Made by a program: the position numbers and the translations under genes. A stretch of DNA of 64,000 nt from Symbiodinium sp. CCMP2592 (taxonomy: Eukaryota; Sar; Dinophyceae; Suessiales; Symbiodiniaceae). Below, piece by piece: positions 1-10,545 of the stretch. Each line of letters starts with the position of its first letter. Positions within the stretch are counted from its first letter, which is position 1. Under the pieces are notes generated by a model, which worked only from the letters and a program-made list of their open reading frames with translations, was not told where the DNA came from and did no database searches. Where the stretch lies: the NCBI GenBank assembly GCA_905221615.1, contig CAJNDT010005001.1, forward strand, positions 237,001 to 301,000, given 5' to 3'.

Positions 1-104
1 TCGGGTTTAAGGGATTCGGGGTTTAGAGCTTGTTCACTCTCGCATGGCTGCGGATCTATGCCCGAGGGCGAGATTTAGGGGTTTCGGTACACTTCCAGGG
101 GTTT

Positions 105-218
105 ACTTGGAGGCCCTTTTGACTTAGTAAGTCTACTTAGTATCCCCTAGAAGCCCTATTATAATCCCCATAACCCACCTTACTAACCCTACTTACTAAG
201 TCAAAAGGGCCTCCAAGT
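105..218 (-). mobile_element. Fold-back element, family A (A1 subtype)
   Basis: Arms ACTTGGAGGCCCTTTTGA and its complement, continuing into CTTAGTAAG, enclose an AT-rich centre. Bases TA sit on both outer sides, as in nearly all A copies, which fits either a TA target duplication or TA as the terminal bases. Reference orientation is the copy at 24614. Confidence 0.85.
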
Positions 219-219
219 A

Positions 220-672
220 GGGGTTTAGGGTGCTTCAAAGGTTCACCGCAGGTTACTGCCGACATGCATTGAAGTATTAGGGATGCAGTGCTCAGGGCTT
301 CAAGAAGTGTTGAGTCTCCTTCAGGTGCAGCGACGTTTGATCATGCAGGAAATCGTGTTGGTGTTCAATAGATGCTTGCAGGTTTTGTGTTCAGCTCTTG
401 GTAGGAAGCCCGAGCAACTACATTCGCGATGAGCAAGCAATAGCATTAGTTTCTTTGTTCATGCTCAGAAGCAGATTTTGTCCAGATGTTTGCAAAGCTG
501 ACACTTTGCTATGCTAAGCCGCATCTGTAGTGTTCGTCAAGAAACCGCTAAGCCCGCAATTACAAAGTGCTGCCTGTTCCCTAAACCCAAACAAAGCCCT
601 ACCGCTCAAGACCTTAACCCCGAACCACTACAAACCCAAGCCCCTGAACCACCACGCTCCAACTATGTATTA
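220..672. other. No gene seen
   Basis: Unique-looking sequence without a long frame, fold-back or tandem repeat that I can support. A few isolated TTTAGGG-like words occur. Confidence 0.5.
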
Positions 673-774
673 GACCCATCGTCTCCAGTGTGGTTCCTTC
701 TTTGGGTTACTTTATAGGATTCTCCGTATCAATATGGTTTAGCCAAAAAGGAACTACAATGGAGCCTACGGGTA
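673..774 (+). mobile_element. Fold-back element, family B (B2-like arm)
   Basis: Left arm GTCTCCAGTGTGGTTCC matches the B2 variant at 43137; right arm GGAACTACAATGGAGCCTA matches ordinary B copies. It contains the B core TTATAGGATTCT. Reference orientation for B is the copy at 22584. Confidence 0.7.
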
Positions 775-879
775 GAGCTGCGCAAGACCTCTCAGGGGCT
801 GACTGGCGCACGACGGTAACCACTCGCCGCATGGAGCCACTACCTGAACGGTTAAACTCTCGAATAGGACTGACAGTCT

Positions 880-912
880 CGTCGCTCACACTCGGACAAT
901 CCAGGCGAGGGC
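880..912 (+). repeat. Diverged copy of the GACACTCACACTCGG dispersed motif
   Basis: Reads CGCTCACACTCGGACAATCC then AGGCGAGG, matching the 9169 motif with several substitutions. A TTTAGGGGT telomere-like word follows. Confidence 0.45.
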
Positions 913-1150
913 TTGGGGTTTAGGGGTCAGGTGTAGGGGTAAGGGTTTCTTGTCTAGACTTCTGTAACGTATAAAACGGCTAACGGGCCCCTCATTAATA
1001 CACCCTGCTTCAGCAGCATTCCAGTACCAGACTAGAGGGGTTGCAAACCTGTGCCTGCTATTGCGTTCAGGATTTACAGCTGCCGTCCCCCCAATACTAC
1101 AAAGCCAGCTTACGTGATCAGGAACCCAGGGGCATCCCTCAACTTGTAGC

Positions 1151-1288
1151 ATCCTTAAGGGAGGGGGTCCAAGGGGGGTATATAGCCTAGTGATCCCTAA
1201 TTCTCCCTAGTACTCCCTAAGGTTCCCTTACAGTCTTCTAAGGATTCCTTATACCCTCCCCCCTTGAACCACCCTCCCTTCAGGATCC
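1151..1288. mobile_element. Single-copy fold-back element, G/C-arm type
   Basis: ATCCTTAAGGGAGGGGGTCC at the left and GAAGGGAGGGTGGTTCAAGG (complement of the right end) form imperfect inverted arms around a centre rich in CCCTAA/CCCTTA. No second copy was seen in the window. Confidence 0.55.
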
Positions 1289-1289
1289 T

Positions 1290-2498
1290 ATAATCAACCC
1301 TTAACCTAAACCCCGAACACTGTAAGACCCTCGTGCTCCCGTCCTTGCTCTATCGCCTGAGCAGAGCGGTGAGTCACCGCCATGGGTTGCAGCGGCCGCG
1401 GCACCGGCCTCTCAGGGTTGGTTTAGGGTTTAGGGAGACCCAGAGGCTCCATATATACGACCAGTAAGCCATCTTTGTCATGGTTTTTGGGGACCGAATC
1501 CCAAAATAGTACTGTGTATATATACATATAAATATATGTATAAAGTACATATGGACTCGTCTTGGGAGGGTTAGGTGGCTATTACAACGATTGTATAAGG
1601 ATCTTGATAAGAGCTTTGTATGGTGCTGCAGGGTGCTATACAGTTATAACAGTTTTAAATCTTGGGGGATGGTCTGGGTGCCTGTACAGGGGTTCTATGG
1701 TCTGTGTGGGTCTACAGAACGTGTCACTAGCTATCTATGATAGTCATTCCCAATCCCCCTTAGTCCAAAGGCCCACTCCCAACAGTTCGGCACCTCCATA
1801 ACCCCAAGGTGCCTGAATCCAACGACAGAAACTCTGCAAGCCTGTGAACCCTCAACATCACAGCAGAAACACCCGAAAATTCTAGACTGGTGACTGCATC
1901 CTTCTATCTGTACATAATGCATACATCACAGTGATGCTGGCTGCGACTCCTCTACACTGTACCACCATGACTATCACTCACTTCCACAATGGACCAAAAA
2001 CACCCACAGTTATGGCCCAGTTCCTCGACATCTGGACGGCGCGCATACGGTAGGATTTGGGGCCCTGCTTGTTTCAACCCATCTCCGCAAGGGTGCAAGT
2101 ACCCCATGTAATGTACTCCCCCAGCCACTAACCTACAGAGCTACTACCCTCAACAAGAAACAGAGTACCCAATTACTTTTGGCTCCCGCATGGCTCGTTT
2201 CGCGACTGCCCTGACAAACAACACGCTAGATCCTCCGACCCTCAAAACCCTGTAAAAGCCCTTATAGAACCCCCAATTTCGAAGCCCTTCGGACCGGTGC
2301 TGCTGTTAATGCCTACTCTTGGTCTGCACCACGCGCGTGGCAGGGCTGGGAGTGCGCGGATCTGCCTCAACGAGCCGGCTCTGTCTCTAGAAAAAGGGTT
2401 TAGGGTTTCGACGCTCACACTCGCACAGGCAGGCAAGGCTCCACATAGGGTTTAGGGTTTAGGCGTTTGGGATTTATAGGGATAAGAGGTTTAGGGTT
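1290..2498. other. No gene seen; scattered telomere-like words
   Basis: Contains a lone B-arm fragment (CCCAGAGGCTCCATATATAC at 1439-1458), an AT-rich inverted tract at 1515-1550, a diverged CTCACACTCG motif at 2411-2437 and TTTAGGG words at 2398-2500. No credible coding frame. Confidence 0.5.
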
Positions 2499-2576
2499 TA
2501 CCCTAAGGCTCCAAAGTAGTTCCTTTTTGGGGTTCATATATAAGGTAGTCCCAAAAGGAACTGGGGAAGGCTAAGG
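2499..2576 (-). mobile_element. Fold-back element, family B, right arm decayed
   Basis: Left arm TACCCTAAGGCTCCAAAGTA and TTCCTTTTTGGGG are intact; the right arm stops matching after CCAAAAGGAACT. It directly follows a TTTAGGGTTTA word. Confidence 0.75.
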
Positions 2577-2662
2577 TTTCAGGAAGTTTCGGGTTTAGGG
2601 TTTACGACCCAAGGAGCTTACGGCTTAAACGGCAGCTAGGGGGCTAAGGGATGCTAAGGGAC

Positions 2663-2786
2663 TACTTAAAGGATCATGGGACTTAGTAACTGGGGTTATA
2701 ATCAGGGTAACTATGCTTATAACTACTTATAACCCCAGTTAGGGTACTTATAACTTTACCTACTAAGTCCCACGATCCTCCAAGTA
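2663..2786 (+). mobile_element. Fold-back element, family A (A2 subtype)
   Basis: A2 arms: TACTTAAAGGATCATGGGAC and complement, then TTAGTAA. The centre carries GGGGTTATAA repeated in inverse. It differs from A1 in having GATCATGGG in place of CCCTTTT. The copies at 25284, 54259 and 59332 share this layout. Confidence 0.85.
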
Positions 2787-2864
2787 AGGGACTATGAGGT
2801 GGTTTTCTGAGCTGGAGTACACATGGTGTCGCTTCACGCGCTATGTTGTCAAGGATTCGGGTCT

Positions 2865-2922
2865 GGAGTTCCTTTTTCGGATTCCCGAACCCCAAAAGGA
2901 ACCACTATGGAGCCTTAGGGTA
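2865..2922 (+). mobile_element. Family B deletion derivative (58 bp)
   Basis: GGAGTTCCTTTTTCGG and CCCCAAAAGGAACCACTATG keep both inner arms, but the usual ATAGGATTCTATATA centre is missing. Ends in GGAGCCTTAGGGTA. Confidence 0.8.
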
Positions 2923-3289
2923 CATTCAGGGTTTTCGATTGATATTCAAAGCCATGGGTCATGGGCCTCTCGGATCCAAGCTTTCTGTGCGTTTGCAAGC
3001 TGGCTCCTGCTATGTACTTGTGTGCTGTTGGCGAACAAAAGCTACATACATTAGGGCTCTTGGGTTGCATTATCGTCTTTTTGGTTCCGGGCAGGACGAA
3101 AGGTTCACGAAGTCTCTTTCTGTTTGCGTGATTTTCCTGCACAGAGGCATGGGAAGTGTGGGTGATTGCTGCTCAGTTTTCCGATGGCCTCACAACCCTA
3201 AACCATAAATCGTCTCGAGCTTAACGTTCACGGTTCACGATGTTCTTGGGCCCAAACCTAAGCCCGAAGTTGAAAGCACGGAACATCCA

Positions 3290-3375
3290 GGACCCCCCCA
3301 ACGGCCCTTTAATTGAGCCCTTATGGTCCTTAATAGCGGGTATTTGGGGTATGTTAGAGGGTAGTTGGGGGGTCT
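3290..3375. mobile_element. Single-copy fold-back element with GACCCCCC arms
   Basis: AGGACCCCCCCAACGGCCC at the left pairs with GTAGTTGGGGGGTCT at the right. The centre holds TTAAT and CCTTATGG. No second copy seen. Confidence 0.5.
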
Positions 3376-3443
3376 AGAATGAGACGCCTTTGCTGGCAGC
3401 CGACTCCCCCGCCCGAAGCGAGAAATGCTAAAAAGCCGCTTTT

Positions 3444-3544
3444 GGGCGGTTGTCAAAATTAGGGTCCCTTTTTGGGTACCCTATTTATTAGGTGCCGCAT
3501 TATAATCGGTACCCAAAAAGTGACCATAGTTTTGACAACCACCC
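3444..3544. mobile_element. Fold-back element, family E
   Basis: Arms GGGCGGTTGTCAAAATTA and TTTTGACAACCACCC. This is the one full E copy for which I cannot see a matching 4-base flank (TTTT left, GGTA right). Confidence 0.85.
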
Positions 3545-4716
3545 GGTATGGGCAACATGCCTCATGACATCGCCATACATGGTGTGGACTCGGTACTTCC
3601 ACTTACAAGTGCCAGCGGGGCGCAAGAATGCGCAGAATCTGTCTTTCGACGCCATGGACCATCCGAGTCATATAACTATATAATGATAACTGACACTGCC
3701 GGCACATGTCTGTGATAAACGAACTGGCAGTCAAAACCAGCGCCAAAGACACAAGTATCCTAAACAAAGCAGCGTCCACAGCCGCTTCGGCACATCCAGA
3801 GACAGCTCTGGCGAACACACACCCACAAACAACTGCAGAACAATGCTTCATAAAGTGTCGTATGCATCCGAGACCGGAATTCATGTCGTTCCGTCACATC
3901 CCCGGCCGCATTGTCAAGCGAGCTTCAAAAACTTGTGCTGCCGTCAGCAAGCTTAATGGTCTTAGCATAAAATGATTGTAAACGTTGTGTACACTACACG
4001 GTCATTGACCGTTCGTTGCAGTATCGAGCTGCCCACGATTGCATGCACAATGCCACCAGTTCGCCAAGAGCTGCCATCATGCCGCATGGCAACAAATTCC
4101 CGATTGCTGGCATTTCACGATTTAGCACTCCCAACTCGAGTTTGCGGAACCGACCATGCGGTCTTGGCTCCCGCGAGTTCGTCGTCTTACGCTGGCTCGA
4201 CATGTCGTAGCTGCATTTGACCCCCTTACACTGAACGGCTCATAGCTTAATGACTCAGTGGCTAATGGACTCTTCAATTCAGCAAGTTCTGCCTCGTGGC
4301 TTCTCCCAGCTCATGGGTTGAGGTTCGAGTTAAAGGCATCTCTCGAAAATTCAAGCCCATGTAGGAGTAATCAGCTTGCCATCAGCTCGAATCAACCTAT
4401 ATATTGCATGCACTCCTCCAAAAAAAATTGCGAGGGCATCCAACAGTACCCATCAGCTGCGGACAAGGCCTCACACAATCCACTTCTGGTGGGTCAGGCG
4501 TACTAAACTCTGCAATATAGGCCTTATTATAAACATAGAATAACGGGCACCAAAACCGCATTCCAAGTATTACGGCGTATTACGGCCCCCACATAAACGC
4601 AAACCCCAGAACGTTGCTGAACCCGGACCCTGGACCCTCTCCGCAAGGCCCCGATTCTATACAGGGACTCTATACCCGAAACCCGAAACTCCAAACCCCA
4701 AAGGACGGAGGGATAT
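3545..4716. other. No gene seen
   Basis: Apparently unique sequence with several short overlapping frames of fewer than 95 codons on both strands, none with convincing composition or splice borders. Confidence 0.5.
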
Positions 4717-4816
4717 GGGAGTTTCCGAAATAGGGGACCGAAACATGATACCCTAAATAGTAGGATCCCTGCTAAGAGGATCCCAAAATCAGGTACTCCT
4801 ATTTTCGGCAACTCCC
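4717..4816 (+). mobile_element. Fold-back element, family C
   Basis: Arms GGGAGTTTCCGAAATAGG and TTTTCGGCAACTCCC around CCCTAAATAGTAGGATCC. Reference orientation for C is the copy at 23965. The flanks ATAT/TTAT differ by one base. Confidence 0.82.
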
Positions 4817-5178
4817 TTATTCCCAAACCCTAAACGTCTAGTGGAAGGGACAAGGGGGAATCAGGGCTTTCGGGCAAGGAGCTTTCAGCGCATGTATGGT
4901 ATTCCAGTTAGAGAAACATGGGGGCTTTCGTCGAAGCTCGAATTGTAGGATGTATATAAGCCTATATAATCAGATGGGGCATGGCGACCGTGACAGGATT
5001 TGCAGAAGAGATGCTAGGTAGACCTGTTGAAGCAACTGGACTCGGTGCTTACCCCATTGCTGACTGCAACTTAGCGCGACACCCAAAAGGCCTAAGTCCT
5101 AGAACGACCCTAAACTATGGAACTACACATATTGGGAGTTGCAACTAGCTGTGACACTAACTACAACGCGTGTGGAAG

Positions 5179-5218
5179 TAGCGTTTCCGAAAATAGGGGA
5201 CCCTTAATTTTCGGAACT
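5179..5218. mobile_element. Family C deletion derivative (about 40 bp)
   Basis: GCGTTTCCGAAAATAGGGGA joins directly to CCCTTAATTTTCGGAACT, so both arms remain with the centre removed. A family B element begins 4 bases further on. Confidence 0.7.
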
Positions 5219-5222
5219 ATTC

Positions 5223-5311
5223 AGGGGCTCCACAGAAGTTCCTTTTTGGTATTTTTTTATAGGATTCTACATATGAACCCCAAAAAGGAACCACTATGGA
5301 GCCTTAGGGTA
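5223..5311 (+). mobile_element. Fold-back element, family B
   Basis: GGGGCTCCACAGAAGTTCC at the left pairs with GGAACCACTATGGAGCC at the right. The outermost left bases are changed. Confidence 0.82.
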
Positions 5312-5884
5312 TCCCTATAAAGAACTTGCCGGCGCAAGGCCCGGGCATGCCCTGGAGTTGAGCTTTGCTGACCTCGGAGCTTCAGGGTTGATAGGAGTTT
5401 AGCAAAGGGGTTGAGGGTTTACAGGGCTTAGGTTGAAGGCTTGGGTGTTAGGGATAAGGGGAAGAGGTCATGCAAATGATTCTAGGTTCGGTTGCGATTG
5501 ATTGTTGTGCGTGGCTTTTTGCCCTAAATCCTTGCCGCGCTGTTAGAGGCTTTAGGCTTCCGTTTTTGGGGGGCTTGCGGTGCGCGGGTTTAAGCTCAAA
5601 AAAAGGTTTTGAGTTTACGGTCTACTTGAGGTTTTAGGGCTTGCGCCCTGACCTTGTATCTCTCTCTCTGCCGTGCCGTCATCAAGTGTCTCGCAATGCA
5701 AGGTATCAAAACCCTATAACCTGAATAAACACCGCTAATTTAGCAAAAAGGGCAGAAAGGTGTCACATAGACCCGGGACGGATAGACCGATTTTCTCTCC
5801 ATACCAAGATCCCTACCAGAAACCTCCTAAAGAAAGGATGCTTGTTCACCCGGGGTCCGTATTGAAACTCTGAAGCCCTTGTAA

Positions 5885-5886
<2 letters not shown>
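5312..5886. other. No gene seen; TTTAGGG-derived and G/T-rich stretches
   Basis: 5340-5660 is rich in decayed TTTAGGG/GGGTTTA words with a short CT run near 5660. No coding signal. Confidence 0.5.
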
Positions 5887-5922
<36 letters not shown>

Positions 5923-5969
5923 TCTCTCAAGCACTCGAAGCGTCAGGCCTGGTCGAAGTGCAACATCCC
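5887..5969 (+). repeat. (CT)n microsatellite with conserved 3' flank
   Basis: A CT run (5887-5930) is followed by GCACTCGAAGCGTCAGGCC and then TGGTCGAAGTGCAACATC. Almost the same 37 bases follow the CT run at 8617, so the run and its flank form one dispersed repeat. Confidence 0.8.
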
Positions 5970-6056
5970 TTGCAAACCCTGGATCCCTAAACCCGAACGC
6001 CTGAACTGAAAAAAAACATGCATTTTCAGGTAGGACCTGCTCAGTCGCGCTGAATT

Positions 6057-6169
6057 CCTACTTGTCGGCTATCATGGGGAACTAAAGGTTAACCTTTCTT
6101 TGGGTATATAGGGATTTCTATATGGACTATACTACCCAAAAGTTAAAGGTTACGTACTCTACTACTAGG
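6057..6169 (+). mobile_element. Fold-back element, family F, with AATT flanks
   Basis: Starts CCTACTTGTCGGCTATCATG and ends TACTCTACTACTAGG, with inner arms AAAGGTTAACC/GTTAAAGGT. AATT flanks both ends (6053-6056, 6170-6173), a 4-bp target duplication. Confidence 0.85.
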
Positions 6170-6321
6170 AATTTGACTTTGAGGCAAGTTCCCCTCGTCT
6201 TGTTTACTAAAGTTAGTCTTAGAAAATTGCAAAACGGAGCTCCAAAGCAAAAACGAGAGCAGCATGGTGCCTACTGCTGGGGAACCCAGTGTTGGCTGTG
6301 TGCATACGTGCAGTTTCATTT

Positions 6322-6404
6322 GGGGGTTTCCGACAAATAGAGGGGTAATAGGGATCCTACCATCTAGGGTACTATATTAGGGTCCCCTATTCTCGGAAAC
6401 TTCC
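6322..6404 (-). mobile_element. Fold-back element, family C (short form), with ATTT flanks
   Basis: Arms GGGGGTTTCCGACAAATAG and CTATTCTCGGAAACTTCC. ATTT lies at 6318-6321 and again at 6405-6408. This 83-bp form lacks about 20 bases of the left inner arm, like the copy at 38553. Confidence 0.83.
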
Positions 6405-6710
6405 ATTTGTTTCATTCGTCTATCCATGGAGCCTGGAAAATTCCGCGTAGCCATAATGTTCCAGGTTGTCTCGGGCCTCCAGTCTAAGCTGGCAATCGCA
6501 TTCAGGGTCACTGCGCAGGAGCATTGGGTTCGGACTGCCGTAGAAGATTCTGATTCAAGGTTTCGGAGATTGGTCTGATAGTGCCCTGCGGTACAAGTAC
6601 CCTCAGAAACCCCTTCATCTGTAGCAGTGTGGAACCGACCTTGACAGTCTGTTTGCTGTTTCTGCTTCCGCCGTGAGTTCGATCCACGTCCGTCACTGGA
6701 CACTGTACAG

Positions 6711-6807
6711 CCCTAAGGCTCCATGTAACCATATGGCATATACTTAGACCTTACGGGACCCCTTTCAAGGTTAAGTATCTACTATAAAGGTACATGGAGC
6801 TTTTGGG
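6711..6807. mobile_element. Fold-back element, family I
   Basis: CCCTAAGGCTCCATGTAACC pairs with AAGGTACATGGAGC followed by a mutated TTTTGGGG end. The centre contains TATACTTAG and TTAAGTATCTACTATAAA. Confidence 0.8.
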
Positions 6808-6886
6808 GAGGGCAAGGAGCGGACTGACGAAGCTGCCATGCAGGATCAGCATTGGGTGAAATGATTAGAAAATGCTTTTTGGGAAA

Positions 6887-6992
6887 CCTACTTGTCGGGT
6901 ATCATGGGGAACTAAAGTTTTTGGGTATATAGGGATTTTGTAGGGACTATACTACCCCAAAGAGGTCAAAGGTTACCTACTCTACTACTAGA
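6887..6992 (+). mobile_element. Fold-back element, family F, with GAAA flanks
   Basis: CCTACTTGTCGGGTATCATG to CTACTCTACTACTAGA. GAAA occurs at 6883-6886 and 6993-6996. The left inner arm has lost GGTTAACC. Confidence 0.8.
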
Positions 6993-7014
6993 GAAATATG
7001 GTCGTATATGATCA

Positions 7015-7104
7015 CCCTAGGGCTCCAGTTGCTTAAATTGTAGCTTATTGGGGTGCTTGGTATATGTTTAGGAACCTACTATTTAGGTAGCTGGGGTCCT
7101 AGGG
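7015..7104. mobile_element. Single-copy fold-back element
   Basis: CCCTAGGGCTCCAGTTGC pairs imperfectly with TAGGTAGCTGGGGTCCTA at the right end, with TTAAATTGTAG facing CTACTATTTA inside. Confidence 0.5.
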
Positions 7105-7770
7105 ATTATATTCTGGAACCCAAGGAATGATATTACGAAGTATTCAAGCTTCTGTCTTAAAGCATAAAGGCAGGATATTCATGTGCGCATCAGGGGACGC
7201 GCAGCATGGTCGGACATTTTGCGCATATTTGTCAACTAGGGTTGGCTTGTACTAGTACTTGTTTTGCCACATTAAAAGGACCTTAAACAAAAGAACGATG
7301 TCGAGCAACAAATAGGAAACCCTGAGGAACTCTAGTTGTACTTATTCAAGCTTCTGCACTAGACCCCACATTCCAGTATCACACCAGAGGCTCCCCAAAC
7401 CAAACAATGACTCCAAACTGTGGCGACCCGAAAGATCTTCAGTTGAAAGCGGCGGAAGCACCCCAGTTGATCTCTGGGTTCCGACTCAATCATCTCAGTC
7501 AGCTTTTGGGAAGAGCATCTACTGCTGCGAGACTTCTGACTCTCAAGCGGGTATTTGTTACAATAGGTGCTGCTGGCATGGAAAATAGTGCTTCCTGACT
7601 TACGGCTTCTTGAAGCAAGACACTTTTGGCACCATCGCTACAGACATGTTTTACTGTTTATATGATTGGTCAACTGGTTGTGTTGGATGAGATCTACCCA
7701 AAGCAGAGTCCTGGCAGCTGCACACATCAGGGCTGCTCGCGGCCCGGATTCACAGCAGGAGCTTAACATG
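7105..7770. other. No gene seen
   Basis: The word TATTCAAGCTTCTG occurs at 7143 and again near 7339. Otherwise apparently unique sequence with one 63-codon frame (7407-7598) that I do not recognise. Confidence 0.45.
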
Positions 7771-7870
7771 GGGGCCTTAATAATTACAATAGGGTTTGGG
7801 GGTATATTATACATACTATGGTAATAGTGTAAGTAGCCCCCAAAATAATAGTGGTAATTATTTTGGGCCC
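7771..7870. mobile_element. Fold-back element, family G
   Basis: GGGGCCTTAATAATTACAAT then AGGGTTTGGGGG at the left; CCCCCAAAATAATAGTGG and TAATTATTTTGGGCCC at the right. Confidence 0.83.
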
Positions 7871-7986
7871 TATATTATGCCACTTTGAGAATAGAGTTTA
7901 TGGGTTGTGTCCCTGTGAGGCAGGGCCCCGCTAAATTCTACTCTGCAACGTTCGGAACCCAAAATCCCAAATGGGTGTTTGGGGCT

Positions 7987-8122
7987 TACTTGGAGGGTCG
8001 GGGGACTTAGTAAGTAGGTAGTAAGTAGACTTATAAGTACCCTAAAAGGGACCCTAATTGGGGGTATGGTACTTATAAGTCCCTAAAATTACCAGTTACT
8101 AAGTCCCCCGACCCTCCAAGTA
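7987..8122. mobile_element. Fold-back element, family A (variant arms)
   Basis: TACTTGGAGGGTCGGGGGAC plus TTAGTAAGTAGG, and the matching complement at the right ending CCAAGTA. The CGGGGG in place of CCCTTTT marks a third A subtype. TA on both ends. Confidence 0.85.
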
Positions 8123-8395
8123 GGGTCTCAGCTTTTTGAGGGGAAAGGGTCTAGTCAGCGGGCCTTGTGGGCTGAAGGTTCATAAGCTCTCTCACTTCGT
8201 GCTCTGGGCGGGGGTGTGATATAGTCTGTGTGGTAACAGCATAACCCATGTGGGTAGCTTTGGCTAGGGTAACCCTGAAGGATCTATGAAGCAGGTCAAG
8301 TACAAGGGATGCCGCAACACATCGGCATGGAAAAACATCATGCGACTGCAAAGCTGCATACTCTGCGACTACGTTGCAACTGTTATTGTGACATG

Positions 8396-8480
8396 CCCTA
8401 AGGCTCCAAAGTAGTTCCTTTTTGGGGTTCAAATGCTATAAGGTAATCCCCAAAACGAACTACTATGGAGCCTCTGGGTA
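8396..8480 (-). mobile_element. Fold-back element, family B
   Basis: CCCTAAGGCTCCAAAGTAG to GAACTACTATGGAGCCTC, ending TGGGTA. The terminal left TA is replaced by TG. Confidence 0.85.
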
Positions 8481-8616
8481 GTCCTCTCCTTTCCGCGCGC
8501 TCGTAGATGCAAATATGCAACACCCTGTGGCCTTAGCCGTGAATGAAACGCATAAAGCCACTCCACTTGAAAGCCAAGAGAAACAGATGCTGCTACAGCC
8601 CTTTTCAACCCCACCC

Positions 8617-8647
8617 CCTCTCTCCCTCTCTCTCTCTCTCTCTCTCA

Positions 8648-8684
<37 letters not shown>

Positions 8685-8722
8685 GGCACTCGAAGCTTCA
8701 GGCCTGGTCGAAGGGCAACATC
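8617..8722 (+). repeat. (CT)n microsatellite with conserved 3' flank
   Basis: CT run 8617-8679 interrupted once by AGTT, followed at 8686 by GCACTCGAAGCTTCAGGCC and TGGTCGAAGGGCAACATC, nearly identical to 5933-5969. Confidence 0.8.
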
Positions 8723-8929
8723 TGCACCCCCTAATACGATCCCTCCAACAACTCTTACAAACCTGCTTGAAACTCTGCTGAAAATTATAAGCGCCTCCCA
8801 AACCCAAAGCCTTTGGCACCCTAATTAAGCCCTTTGACAATCTGGCACCCACTTAAAGCACCTCCAAACCCTCTTAGCAACAAGCCGAGCTATGTTTAAC
8901 CCTCCTATATACTCTCCTTGTCCAGTACC

Positions 8930-8957
8930 CCAGGGGAGCTAAAGGTTAACCTTTGAA
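8930..8957 (+). mobile_element. Family F left-arm fragment
   Basis: CAGGGGAGCTAAAGGTTAAC followed by CTTTG matches the inner left arm of family F; both ends are missing. Confidence 0.5.
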
Positions 8958-9168
8958 ATTAAAAAGGGATTAGAGGCACCCCGAAAGAGGACAGGTAAGC
9001 TACCCCAAAATGGGACAGGCAAGCTACTCTACTGCCAAGCCAACATTCACTCACTCCGCGGCGTCTGTGCCAGGTGTCGAGCATCGGCCATCCTCGGCAG
9101 AGCGAGTTCACTGGAGACCGGCGGGGGCCGTAGGGCTGTCTGCGGTTGAAGGGCTTTCGGGTTTTTTT

Positions 9169-9216
9169 GACACTCACACTCGGACAAAGCCTGGCAAGGT
9201 CTGTAGCGATCCTGGT
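9169..9216 (+). repeat. Dispersed motif GACACTCACACTCGGACAA (reference copy)
   Basis: A T run then GACACTCACACTCGGACAA, AGCCTGGCAAGGTCTGTAGC and GATCCTGGT. Four further close copies lie at 41597, 41687, 44393 and 48828, and many diverged ones elsewhere. It has no inverted arms, so it is not one of the fold-back families. Origin unknown. Confidence 0.8.
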
Positions 9217-10062
9217 CCATCGTTAACTAAGGGTTCAGGGTTTAGGGATCTTTGAAGGGTGCCTTTAAGGTTTGAGGGTGCTTAGTGTTTAAGGCTTTGT
9301 AGGGCATTAGGGTTTAGGTTTACTGCAAGGGTTTCAAAGGGGTTCAGGGTCGCAGGGCCTTGGTGTTCCGGGCCGTTCTGGGGATGAGATGGGAGGCTAC
9401 TGCATTGCAGGGGCCTGACATACTTAGAAAAGGGTTTTAGGCTCCTTCATAGTAGAGTTATAGTAAGGAACCCTGAGAGTAATGTTGGTAATTATTGTGG
9501 CTTCTATAGTGCGGTTGCCATGAAGTTGGCAGGGATCAGTAGTAGAGCAATGCGTTGGGGCATGCTGTACTACTCTGACATAGGCCCTCAGAAGCATCAG
9601 GAAGATTACTTGTTGCTTCAAGCGGCAAGCGGCGGAGGGTTTGTGTTCCCGAGTCGTGTTTCAGGGATTGGACCGCGAAACCTAGCAGACTAAGGGAATC
9701 GTGGCGCCCCCGGACTCGGACCAGTTGGTTGATTGCAATTTTTTTGTGATCCCAGCATGTCATGTAGCTTTCAGAACAAACTTCTCAAGAGGTTTGACGC
9801 TTGGGGTGAAAGGTCAGGAGCCCTGCAACAGTCAAACACCCAGACAGACAACAAAAGATGCAAAATACTTCGGGTTCCAAAGTTGCAAGCCGAGCAGCCT
9901 AGCAAAACAATCGCTAGACAAAGCCCTGGATATGCTTCGGGCTTCAAAGCCACCGCAAAAATCTTCACAAACAAAAATCCTCCCACTCCATACGCCCTAA
10001 ATCCGGTGTCGGAGACCCCGCACCCAAAGCTAAACATGCCACCAAAAAAATTAAAGGGAACT
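9217..10062. other. No gene seen
   Basis: 9230-9350 is rich in TTTAGGG-derived words. 9420-9520 has weak similarity to B and G arms (AGGCTCC..CATAGTAG, GGTAATTATTGTGG) but no clear ends. Frames near 9700-10090 are not recognised. Confidence 0.45.
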
Positions 10063-10146
10063 CCAGAAAGTTGGAATATGGATCACTGGTAGGATCCCCT
10101 ATAATTTACCTTAAAGGGGTTACGATAATGATATTCCAACTTTCTG
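10063..10146. mobile_element. Fold-back element, family L
   Basis: Perfect 17-bp arms CCAGAAAGTTGGAATAT and ATATTCCAACTTTCTGG. Other L copies (14816, 39748, 48967) share AAAGTTGGAA but differ inside. Confidence 0.8.
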
Positions 10147-10181
10147 GCTTCTACTATAAGACCCCTGCAGCCCGGCACGGC

Positions 10182-10287
10182 TCAGACCTTCCAAAACCAC
10201 TTAATTAAGGAATATACCTTAAGTTATAGTAGGATCCCTAATATGAAGTAAGGTATATTCCTTAATCAAAGGATTTTGGAAGGTCTG
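10182..10287. mobile_element. Fold-back element, family D (D1 subtype)
   Basis: CAGACCTTCCAAAACCAC and TTAATTAAGG at the left; complementary TTTTGGAAGGTCTG at the right. D1 centre ACCTTAAGTTATAGTAGG. The outer CC of other copies is changed to CT. Confidence 0.85.
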
Positions 10288-10375
10288 GGGGCTCAAACCA
10301 TGACAAACAAAGGCCTCTCTCTTGCTCTCTCATGCTCTCGAGGTTCGGACAAAGACCAGCGCTAAAGACGTATAT

Positions 10376-10476
10376 GGGTGGTTGTCAAAATTAGGGTCCC
10401 CTCTGGGGTCCCTATTATAATACGGCACCTAATATTTAGGGTACCCCAAAAGGGGCCATAATTTTGACAACTACCC
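10376..10476. mobile_element. Fold-back element, family E, with ATAT flanks
   Basis: Arms GGGTGGTTGTCAAAATTAG and TAATTTTGACAACTACCC. ATAT at 10372-10375 and 10477-10480; since ATAT is its own complement this copy alone would not prove a duplication. Confidence 0.87.
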
Positions 10477-10545
10477 ATATACTGGGCTAGGACCTGCAAT
10501 GACCATGTGGAACGCTTCGAAGAGTGTCCTGGGTACTTGAAGCCA

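Noticed and set aside
10063..10146. Perfect hairpins as transcription terminators
   Set aside because: They belong to dispersed element families with long arms and AT-rich loops, no adjoining gene, and no bacterial context.
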